Shown here: one piece after another, positions 7,367 to 14,285 of the stretch
Numbering within the stretch: the stretch's first letter is position 1
Layout of the letters: every line of letters starts with the position of its first letter
Source: Thauera sp. 2A1
GTDB taxonomy: Bacteria > Pseudomonadota > Gammaproteobacteria > Burkholderiales > Rhodocyclaceae
Assembly (NCBI RefSeq): GCF_009469595.2
Contig: NZ_SSXV01000024.1
Coordinates: forward strand, 1-64,000
Direction: 5' to 3'
Length of the DNA: 64,000 nt
Notes under the pieces: model-generated
Database searches by the model: none
What the model was told of the DNA's origin: nothing
What the model saw: only the letters and a program-made list of their open reading frames with translations
Program-made: the position numbers and the translations under genes

Positions 7367-8521
7367 TCAGCTGGACAGGCGGCCCGCCACGACCACCCCG
7401 AGGACGCCGCACAGGGCGAGAGCGGCGGCTCCCAGCGCGAGGGACAGCAGCGAATTCCACATCAGTGGCGCCAGCACCGCGGCAATCCAGGCGTTGAATC
7501 CCGTCTGGATGAACAGCTGAACCGATGAGCCGGTGCCGCGGCGCTCCGGTACGCAATCCAGGCCGCGCACCGTGATCGTTGGAATCATCACCGCCATGCC
7601 CAGATTGAAGAACAGGAGATACGCCACATACCACGCCGTGCCGCCGGGTTCGACGAGGCACACGGCGAGATTCCAGAGAGTGGCGGCAGCCATGATCGCG
7701 AAGCCGGCCTTCAGCGTGGATGCCGTGGACCAGCGCTGCGCAAGGCGGCCCGCAAGCGCGGAGCCCAACATCAGCCCCACCGTCGCAGGTCCGAACATCC
7801 ACAGGAAATCGGTCTCGCCCAGGCCAAGGTGCTCCATCAGGAACACCGGCGCAGACAGGACGTAAAGGAAGAAGCCGCCGAACATGCAGGCATACGCCAG
7901 TGCCCAGCTCATGAAGCGCGCGTTTCCGAGCACGGACGCGTAACCGCGAAGCACACCCGCCGGATTGAACGGGTGACGCTGCGAGGCTGGCAGGGTCTCC
8001 GGCAATCCGAAAAACACGGCGACAAGCAGGCTGGTGGCAAGCAGGCACAGGAACACGAATACGGAGCGCCAGCCCAGCGCGACCTGCAACCAGCCGCCCA
8101 CCAAAGGAGCGACGGCAGGTGCGATCGAGAACATCAACACCACCTGCGACATCATGCGCTGCGCACGCGGCCCTTCATGCAGGTCCCGGACGACGGCGCG
8201 ACCGATCACGATCCCGGCACCCGCCGAAAAGCCCTGGAGTGCCCGCAGAACCCACAACTGCTCCACTTGTGTCGCAAGCGCGCATCCGAGCGACGCCAAT
8301 GCATAGACGACCAGACCGGCCAGCACCACGCGGCGGCGCCCGAAGGAATCCGAGATCGTGCCATGCCACAGGGCCATGAAGGCAAAGGCGGCGAAGTAGA
8401 TCGCCACTGTCTGCTGCAACGCGACTCGATCCGTGCCGAGCACCACCGCCATTTCCCCGAAGGATGGCAGGTAGGTGTTGATCGAAAACGGGCCGAGCAT
8501 CGCCAAGCCCGCCAGGATCAC
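7367..8521 (-). CDS. MFS drug-efflux transporter, Bcr/CflA type
   Basis: About 384 residues with twelve predicted membrane spans, the family opening LAMLGPFSINTYLPSFGEMA, the cytoplasmic loop-2 motif SDSFGRRRVVLAG and the TM4/5 region ALQGFSAGAGIVIGRAVVRDLHEG. Bcr/CflA members are inner-membrane proton-driven exporters of drugs or metabolites. The start is a GTG at 8521. The same frame is open back to the TGA of the upstream oxygenase gene at 8570-8572, 17 codons earlier, and that segment contains no ATG. It is the last gene of the long minus-strand run from 21111 and may export a toxic intermediate. Confidence 0.85.
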   Translation of the reverse strand: MILAGLAMLGPFSINTYLPSFGEMAVVLGTDRVALQQTVAIYFAAFAFMALWHGTISDSFGRRRVVLAGLVVYALASLGCALATQVEQLWVLRALQGFSAGAGIVIGRAVVRDLHEGPRAQRMMSQVVLMFSIAPAVAPLVGGWLQVALGWRSVFVFLCLLATSLLVAVFFGLPETLPASQRHPFNPAGVLRGYASVLGNARFMSWALAYACMFGGFFLYVLSAPVFLMEHLGLGETDFLWMFGPATVGLMLGSALAGRLAQRWSTASTLKAGFAIMAAATLWNLAVCLVEPGGTAWYVAYLLFFNLGMAVMIPTITVRGLDCVPERRGTGSSVQLFIQTGFNAWIAAVLAPLMWNSLLSLALGAAALALCGVLGVVVAGRLSS

Positions 8522-8569
8522 GGTCGTGCCGAGTTGCCTTGTACCGGGACGGTATCCGGATTGCAGAAA

Positions 8570-9613
8570 TCAGCCCCGCATGCCGAGAACTGCCGAAATG
8601 TCGGCACTCGGGTCGGCGTCGGCGCCATAGCCGAAATCCCCGCGCTGCTGCCTCTCGGCGAGACGCACCATCAGCAATCGGTAGCGGTTGCCGGGGCCGT
8701 CGAAACGCGAGCTCAGGTCGCGGCGTTCGGTGGACTCGAAATAGCGCGCGTTCTGAGGGCGCAGCACCGAGTTGTCCTGTGGCTGGATCACGTAGGAGAT
8801 GCGCGGCATCAGCCAGCGAAACGGTGCCGGCGCATGGACGGTGTAGTTCGTCTGGTCAACGCGAGAACGGTGCTTGCCGACTGGTACAAAGGGCTGCACG
8901 TTCGGAATCGGATAGCCCGGGGTGAAATTCGGGTAAGAGATGCACACGTTGTTGCGCAGATGGACATGCAGCACGGCGCGCAGATCCTGGTATTGGGCGC
9001 GTACGCCTCCGATCCAGCGCATCACCGGTGCCACCGACTTGCGGGTGACGTTACGGATGCGAGTCACCGTCTCGGAGGTCGAATGGACCTCGACGACATC
9101 GTTCTCGGACTGGCCGTCACCGATCGCGTTGGCATGCAGGAAGTCGGCATGTGTCAGATCGATGAGGTTCTCGACGGACAGCGGCGACGCCGCATCGAAG
9201 CGCACCGCGCGCTGCGTGTAGCGAGGGATCCCCTGACCATCGGGCGGCAGGAAGGGGATGTTCGGAATCAGTTCCTCGTGCGCATTATCGGGGTTTCCGT
9301 ACCACGCCCAGATATACCCGTAACGCTCGACGGCCGGATAGAAACCGGAGCCGTTCGTGAAGGCACTTGCACCGGCGCGCATCGCCTCGAGGCGGTCGGG
9401 GCGGAACTCGGCCGCATATAACCTCCCGCCATCGCGCCATAGATATACGTCCTGCGCATGGACGATACGGCGTACCGCCCCTTGGCCGATGTCGGCACTG
9501 TAGGCGACCGGAAACCAGGTGTCGCGCAGATCGAGATTGATCGGTACCCAGTCGCGCTTGGAGGTCACCTCCGCTTCGCGCCCTGCCGCATCCATCATCG
9601 GGACTTCGCTCAT
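8570..9613 (-). CDS. Rieske-oxygenase paralogue keeping only the mononuclear-iron site
   Basis: 347 residues, the usual length of a single-component Rieske oxygenase. The C-terminal catalytic domain has a perfect iron triad start, D152-x2-H155-x4-H160 (ENLIDLTHADFLH). The N-terminal Rieske-like fold is still recognisable (DVYLWRDGGRLYAAEF ... ERYGYIWAWYG), but both metal loops, CxH and CxxHGW, are missing, so no [2Fe-2S] cluster can bind. The start ATG at 9613 sits behind AGGAGAGG and overlaps the stop of the upstream Rieske-only gene (ATGA, 9610-9613), so the two are translationally coupled. I infer that it is the O2-activating half of a two-subunit oxygenase, fed by the neighbour's cluster. 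NdmC of caffeine demethylation is a known case of a Rieske oxygenase lacking its own cluster and using one on a partner. Confidence 0.85.
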   Translation of the reverse strand: MSEVPMMDAAGREAEVTSKRDWVPINLDLRDTWFPVAYSADIGQGAVRRIVHAQDVYLWRDGGRLYAAEFRPDRLEAMRAGASAFTNGSGFYPAVERYGYIWAWYGNPDNAHEELIPNIPFLPPDGQGIPRYTQRAVRFDAASPLSVENLIDLTHADFLHANAIGDGQSENDVVEVHSTSETVTRIRNVTRKSVAPVMRWIGGVRAQYQDLRAVLHVHLRNNVCISYPNFTPGYPIPNVQPFVPVGKHRSRVDQTNYTVHAPAPFRWLMPRISYVIQPQDNSVLRPQNARYFESTERRDLSSRFDGPGNRYRLLMVRLAERQQRGDFGYGADADPSADISAVLGMRG

Positions 9614-10566
9614 ACTGCGCACCTCTCCTGCACGGGCACCACGCGCTCGGCCGGCGTCCTCGCATCGGTCTTCGCCAATCTGCGATCTCGTGACGGTGCG
9701 ACTTCGAGTGCCGCCACGGCTGCGCCGTCGATATGGGGGAAGATTGCGAACGGAGCACGTCCGATCGCCCGCGCCATCCGCCACCGCCACGACAGCGGCG
9801 CTGCCGTGGCATGACGAAAACCGCGCCAGACCAGACTGGTGGTACCGCGCCTGTTCTCGCTGGCAGCGATGAAGATCGTGACGAGCGGATCTTCGTCGGC
9901 GCTTAGGAGTTCCACGCGAATGTCGCCGCCCGTTACCGGTACGCGAGTACGTACCCACAGCGAATGGTCTCGCACGAAGGCCGGCCCATTTCCCTTGCCC
10001 TTCCACACCGCGCCTCGATCGAGGACAAGATGCTCGCCGTCGCGGCGCGGATCGCCGAGGAAGAAATCGGTGATGTGTACGCCGGGGAAGGAAAGCAGGC
10101 ATTCCGGGCCGTCGAGCATCACGTCGAGATACTGCTCGAACGCGATATTGGCCACCGCTGAACCGGTCTGCTCGCGATCTGCCGCGCGATACGACGCGCC
10201 CGGCAATTCGGCAGCAGGCGTTCCCGCCCCCCGCCAGACGTGGATGAAGCCGTTCGCCTCGGCCGCCGGAAAGGCGCGCGCCGCATAACGCGCCGGCACC
10301 CGCTCATCGCGACGCAGGTTGGGAATGTCATTGCACAGGCCCGTCGCGCCGTCGAAAGTCCAGCCGTGGTAGGGGCACTGAAGACCACCGGCTTTCACGG
10401 GTCCGGGCGACAGTGGCACACGCCGGTGCGGACACCGGTCCTCCAGCGCGAACACGGCGCCCTTCCCGTCGCGAAACACGGCGAGTTGCTCGCCTTCGCA
10501 GGTCACCGCGAGCGCCTTGTCACCGTGCACCGCCTCGGACAGCGCGACCACCCACCATCGTCCCAT
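9610..10566 (-). CDS. Rieske-oxygenase paralogue keeping only the [2Fe-2S] site
   Basis: 318 residues starting MGRWWVVALSEAV. An intact Rieske domain is present: C45-P-H47 (DRCPHRRVP) and C64-x2-H67 (CPYHGW). The following domain aligns with a Rieske-oxygenase catalytic domain (AFEQYLDVMLDGPECLL), but the iron ligands are lost: where D-x2-H-x4-H is expected it reads D147-x2-L150-x4-C155. It should therefore carry electrons but not activate O2. Its stop overlaps the start of the complementary protein by four bases. Together the two look like donor and acceptor subunits of one heteromeric oxygenase. The start at 10566 is chosen because the Rieske fold begins immediately; an upstream in-frame extension has no family similarity. 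Confidence 0.85.
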   Translation of the reverse strand: MGRWWVVALSEAVHGDKALAVTCEGEQLAVFRDGKGAVFALEDRCPHRRVPLSPGPVKAGGLQCPYHGWTFDGATGLCNDIPNLRRDERVPARYAARAFPAAEANGFIHVWRGAGTPAAELPGASYRAADREQTGSAVANIAFEQYLDVMLDGPECLLSFPGVHITDFFLGDPRRDGEHLVLDRGAVWKGKGNGPAFVRDHSLWVRTRVPVTGGDIRVELLSADEDPLVTIFIAASENRRGTTSLVWRGFRHATAAPLSWRWRMARAIGRAPFAIFPHIDGAAVAALEVAPSRDRRLAKTDARTPAERVVPVQERCAV

Positions 10567-10592
10567 GCTCAGCCTCCCCTGCCCCTTGCCGG

Positions 10593-11519
10593 TCAGCCCC
10601 TGATCCGCGCGGTGATCTTCGCGTGCGGCCCGGCAATCTGCGACGCCCAGGCTTCGGCAGCCTGATCCAGCGTATAGTCGGCGTAGTCGACCTGGATATT
10701 CTCTGTGTGTGCAATGCGCAGCAGTCGCTCCCAGATCGCGCGGCGATCGGCCGGCGGACGCTGCCCCGTACCCACGCATGACAGCGTGCGGAAAAGCAGA
10801 TCGGCGATGTCGAGATTGATCTGACGCCCCGCACCCGTGCCGATCGTCATGATGCGTGCGCCCCATCGGGTCGCCTTGAGGGCGTTGAGCAGCGGTTGCC
10901 CGCACACCAGATCGAGCACGACGTCGAAACCGTCGCCCGCCGCGTCCTTCAACGCCGCGACATCGTTCTCGCTACCGAGCGCCACGACTTCGTCGGCAAT
11001 CCCGCGCGTCTTCAGGCGCTGCAGGGTCTCGGCGGAGCGTGCGGCCGCGACGACCCTGCCCGCGCCGAGATAGCGCGCGAGTTGCAGCGCCACCTGCCCG
11101 AGCGTGCCGGTCGCACCGAGCACCAGCACCTGCTCACCCCGCTGGATGTTGGCCTGCTCGAGCGGCACCAGTGCGCCGGTGGCGGCGATACCCATCGTGA
11201 TCGCGGTCTTGTCGTCGACGTCGTCGGGCACGCCCCACACTTCATCGGTCGGCACCAGCGTACGCTCGGCCCACGCCCCGAAGGGCATCACCGAGCGCTC
11301 GCCGAAATACACGCGGCGGCCGTCCGATGCCCTGCCCACGCCTTCGCCGCGGATCACGCACGGGTATTGCACGCCCAGCCGGTACGCGCCGAGTACGTCC
11401 CAGCCCCCGAGCCCCGCCGTGTCCATGTCGATGAGGACGGCGCCTTCCTGGGGCGCCGGTTCCGGAAACTCCTGCACGACCGGAGCGGCACCCCGCTCGC
11501 TGATGACCGCTGCTTTCAT
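10593..11519 (-). CDS. Medium-chain dehydrogenase/reductase, quinone-oxidoreductase-like
   Basis: 308 residues with the GroES-like start MKAAVISERGAAPVVQEFPEP and the NADP-binding motif VLVLGATGTLGQVALQLARYLGAG. The catalytic-zinc Cys/His cluster of alcohol dehydrogenases is absent, as in zinc-independent quinone/enoyl reductases. It probably reduces or oxidises an unsaturated ketone intermediate with NADPH. It lies 10 bp after the SDR and 26 bp before the Rieske-only gene in the same run. It is not a flavin/ferredoxin-type reductase, so it is unlikely to supply electrons to the oxygenase pair directly. Confidence 0.85.
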   Translation of the reverse strand: MKAAVISERGAAPVVQEFPEPAPQEGAVLIDMDTAGLGGWDVLGAYRLGVQYPCVIRGEGVGRASDGRRVYFGERSVMPFGAWAERTLVPTDEVWGVPDDVDDKTAITMGIAATGALVPLEQANIQRGEQVLVLGATGTLGQVALQLARYLGAGRVVAAARSAETLQRLKTRGIADEVVALGSENDVAALKDAAGDGFDVVLDLVCGQPLLNALKATRWGARIMTIGTGAGRQINLDIADLLFRTLSCVGTGQRPPADRRAIWERLLRIAHTENIQVDYADYTLDQAAEAWASQIAGPHAKITARIRG

Positions 11520-11529
11520 CGACGACTCC

Positions 11530-12360
11530 TTACATGCCCTTCGCGCCGGTCTGCGCGAAGAGGGCCTTCATTGCGACAAGCGAGGGCGTGTGGCATGAGA
11601 AACCGCCATCGGCGACCAGCGTCGTGCCGGTCACGAAGGACGACTCGTCGGACGCGAGGAAGGCCACCACGTCGGCGATCTGGCGCGGGGTGCCGACATC
11701 GGGCGTAAGGTGGTTGTCGCGGATGATCTGGATCACGGCCGGCGGCATGCTCCCGTGGGCGTTCTCCGCCGGCGCGAGGCCGATCTGCAGCGCGTTTGAG
11801 CGAATGCCCTCCTTGCCGTACTGGGTCGCAATCGACTTGCTGAGCATCATCAGCGCCGCCTTCGAGGCGGCGTAGGCCGACAGCGACAGGTCGCCTTGGG
11901 CGCCGAGCCCGGAGGTCGCGAAGATCAGGGAGCCTTTCTTCTGCTTGAGCATCTCGCGGATCGCATACTTGGCGCACAGCATCGCACCGCGCAGATTCAC
12001 CGCCATCGCGCGGTCCCACGCCTCGACGTCCATGTTGGCAACGTCGCGGTCACGCTGGCGTTGCTCGACGCTCAGAATCGCCGCATTGCTGTACAGGACG
12101 TCCACTCGCCCGTAGCGCTCCACCACCGTCGCGACCATCGCCGCGACGTCCGCCTCGGACGAGACGTCTGCCCGCACGGCAATCGCGCGCCCACCACCGG
12201 ACTCGATCTCGGCGGCCACCTTGCGTGCGCCGTCGAGATCGATGTCCGTGATTGCCACACTCGCACCGTGCATCGCCAGCACGCGGGCCGATTCGGCGCC
12301 GAGGCCGCCGGCCGCACCGGTCACGATCGCGACACGGCCATCCAGTTTTCGCTCGCTCAT
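11530..12360 (-). CDS. SDR-family oxidoreductase
   Basis: 276 residues with a complete classical SDR layout: TGAAGGLG cofactor motif near residue 13, YSNAA in place of NNAG, Ser in FATSGLGAQG, catalytic YAASK (AYAASKAALMML), and VADGG at the C-terminal side. The ATG at 12360 follows CAGGAGACATACAG, and the family start (MSERKLDGRVAIVTGAA) fits. An NAD(P)-dependent dehydrogenase for a hydroxy or cis-diol intermediate is likely. It sits 40 bp after the enoyl-CoA hydratase. Confidence 0.9.
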   Translation of the reverse strand: MSERKLDGRVAIVTGAAGGLGAESARVLAMHGASVAITDIDLDGARKVAAEIESGGGRAIAVRADVSSEADVAAMVATVVERYGRVDVLYSNAAILSVEQRQRDRDVANMDVEAWDRAMAVNLRGAMLCAKYAIREMLKQKKGSLIFATSGLGAQGDLSLSAYAASKAALMMLSKSIATQYGKEGIRSNALQIGLAPAENAHGSMPPAVIQIIRDNHLTPDVGTPRQIADVVAFLASDESSFVTGTTLVADGGFSCHTPSLVAMKALFAQTGAKGM

Positions 12361-12400
12361 CTGTATGTCTCCTGATTCTTGTCTGCGCGGAGCGCGTCGC

Positions 12401-13237
12401 TTAGCGACCGGTAAAGCGCGGTTCGCGCTTTTCGCGAAAGGCGATCGCCGCCTCCCGCGCGTCGTCGCTGGGTTTGAGCAGTGCGAAAAGATCCAGCTCG
12501 AGGTCCAGCCCCTTCTTGAGGTCGACGTCCAGTGCGGCACGCGCAGCGCGCTTCACACACAGCGTCGCCGCCGGCGCCCGTGAGGCGATGCGCATCGCGA
12601 AGGCACGCACCTCTTCCACCAGTTTGTCCGGCGCGCTCGCCACCCGGGTGACCAGCCCGATCGCCTTCGCTTCATCGGCGCTCAGGCGGTCACCGGTGAG
12701 CAGCAGGTCCATCGCCCGGCCCGGCCCCACCACGCGCGGCAGGCGCTGGGTTCCCCCGCCGCCGGGAATCAGGCCCAGGGCAGTCTCTGGCAGACTGAAA
12801 ACCGCGTCGGGCGTGGCAAAGCGGATGTCGCAAGCGAGGGCGAGCTCCATGCCCCCTCCCATGCAATAGCCATGAATGGCCGCAATCGTGGGTTTCTCGG
12901 CCGCATCGAACGCCTCGACCCAGCGCGCGCCCTGCATGCGCCGGCGCACTTCGATCGAGGTCTCGGGGCCACGCTGTTCCTTGATGTCGGCGCCCGCGCA
13001 GAAACCCCGCGGGCCATCCCCACGAATGACGATCACGCGGATCGACGGGTCTGCCTCGAGATCCCGCAGAGCCTGCGGAACGCCGGTGCGAATGTCGTCG
13101 TTGATGGCATTGATCTGGGCCGGACGGGTCAGCACTATCCAGCCGATGCTGCCCTGACGCTCCACGGCCACGGCGTCGTTGAGCGGGACCGCCATCGACT
13201 CGGCCCCCGCGTTCTTGACCGCAAGGTCGGATGTCAT
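12401..13237 (-). CDS. Enoyl-CoA hydratase/isomerase (crotonase family)
   Basis: 278 residues with both oxyanion-hole segments, GFCAGADIKE and GYCMGGGMELALACDIRFA, followed by PETALGLIPGGGGTQRLPRVVG, which holds the Glu of the acid/base pair, and the crotonase C-terminus FREKREPRFTGR. It hydrates or isomerises a 2-enoyl-CoA, consistent with side-chain or ring beta-oxidation. Its ATG is separated by one base from the stop of the upstream VOC gene, so the pair is translationally coupled. Confidence 0.92.
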   Translation of the reverse strand: MTSDLAVKNAGAESMAVPLNDAVAVERQGSIGWIVLTRPAQINAINDDIRTGVPQALRDLEADPSIRVIVIRGDGPRGFCAGADIKEQRGPETSIEVRRRMQGARWVEAFDAAEKPTIAAIHGYCMGGGMELALACDIRFATPDAVFSLPETALGLIPGGGGTQRLPRVVGPGRAMDLLLTGDRLSADEAKAIGLVTRVASAPDKLVEEVRAFAMRIASRAPAATLCVKRAARAALDVDLKKGLDLELDLFALLKPSDDAREAAIAFREKREPRFTGR

Positions 13238-13238
13238 G

Positions 13239-14204
13239 TCAGACCTCCTCGAACTCGATGAGCTGCCCGCGCATCTCGCTCGGATCGATCCGGATCATCG
13301 CGCCGCCGCCGACGGCTTCGGACTCCTCGATCCATTGGAAACGGGTCCCGCGCGCGCGCAAGTCCTCGGCCTTGGCCTTGAGGCCATTCACTGCGATGCG
13401 GATGTAGTAAAGACCCGGCCCCCAGTTGTTCAGGTACAGGCCCGCGTCGCTGTTCCAGCGGCTGGGCTGGATCACGTCGAGGCTGGCGCTGTTGGCCACC
13501 GTAAAGGGCATTGTCGCGCGGCGGTATCCCTCGCGATGCAGCGCTTCGACTTCGCCGCTTGGCTCCCAGTCGAGATTCTTCGAACAGCAGCGCAGCGTCT
13601 CGTCCAGATCGCGCACGAGGAATCCGCGCGCGCTGACGCGCACCATGTCGCCCGGCTTCGGGTCGCGCGGCTGCATGGGTTGCGCGGCGAATGTCTCGGA
13701 CGGCATCTGCAGCGGTTCGGTCGGCATCACCTCGATGCACAGGCCGCCATCCACCACCGGGGTGTAACGCGGCCGCTCGGGCGTCGCGCCGAGCCACAAC
13801 CGGTCGAACGGCATGTCCGGCGTGCGCTGGGCCATCCGGAACGGCAACCCGCGACGCATCAGCTTGTCGACGAAGGCGTCGAATTTCGGCCCTTGCAGCG
13901 CGAGCACGACCGAGTGGGTGAGCATCGGACGATGGCGCCCCTGGTAGTCCTTCAGGCTTTCGAGGAACTCATGGAACATCGGGTCGCCCGGATTCTCGCG
14001 ATCCAGATGCCATTGCGGTTCGAGCCGGGTCGGTGACACCGCCAGCGACTTGTGCACGCGCAGGAAATGCGCGATGTAGGGATGGTCGTCGAACGCCTGA
14101 CGCCAGTTCGGATGGCCATGCACTCCGAGCTTGTTCACCAGCCGCGCAGCCATGTCGTCGGGATCAGGCAGCATCATGTCGGCACTCAGCAAGAGGTCGA
14201 ACAT
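13239..14204 (-). CDS. VOC-superfamily protein, long form
   Basis: 321 residues. A VOC module is clear in the C-terminal half (SARGFLVRDLDETLRCCSKNLDWEPSG, ending GGGAMIRIDPSEMRGQLIEFEEV). The N-terminal half (TRLEPQWHLDRENPGD, THSVVLALQGPKFDAFVDKLM, GLCIEVMP) looks like a more divergent VOC unit. The arrangement resembles two-domain extradiol-like proteins, but the second module lacks a clear set of iron ligands, so I would not assign a ring-cleavage role. It lies between the RND pump and the enoyl-CoA hydratase and probably acts on an intermediate of the same route. Confidence 0.7.
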   Translation of the reverse strand: MFDLLLSADMMLPDPDDMAARLVNKLGVHGHPNWRQAFDDHPYIAHFLRVHKSLAVSPTRLEPQWHLDRENPGDPMFHEFLESLKDYQGRHRPMLTHSVVLALQGPKFDAFVDKLMRRGLPFRMAQRTPDMPFDRLWLGATPERPRYTPVVDGGLCIEVMPTEPLQMPSETFAAQPMQPRDPKPGDMVRVSARGFLVRDLDETLRCCSKNLDWEPSGEVEALHREGYRRATMPFTVANSASLDVIQPSRWNSDAGLYLNNWGPGLYYIRIAVNGLKAKAEDLRARGTRFQWIEESEAVGGGAMIRIDPSEMRGQLIEFEEV

Positions 14205-14285
14205 CGTCTTGTCTCCAGTTGTGGTCTGTCTAGTCCGCCAGTCGCCCGCCCGGGCGATGTCGGCTTTCTTGAATTTCTTGAGGAA

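Noticed and set aside
8519..8572. Read-through fusion of the iron-only oxygenase and the MFS transporter
   Set aside because: They share a frame, but an unambiguous TGA at 8570-8572 separates them and the transporter has its own GTG start. No recoding signal is evident.
8570..10566. The two half-oxygenases as decayed pseudogenes or a frameshifted single gene
   Set aside because: Both have full oxygenase length, clean frames, ribosome sites and tight coupling. Each keeps one complete metal site and loses exactly the one the other keeps, which is unlikely for random decay.
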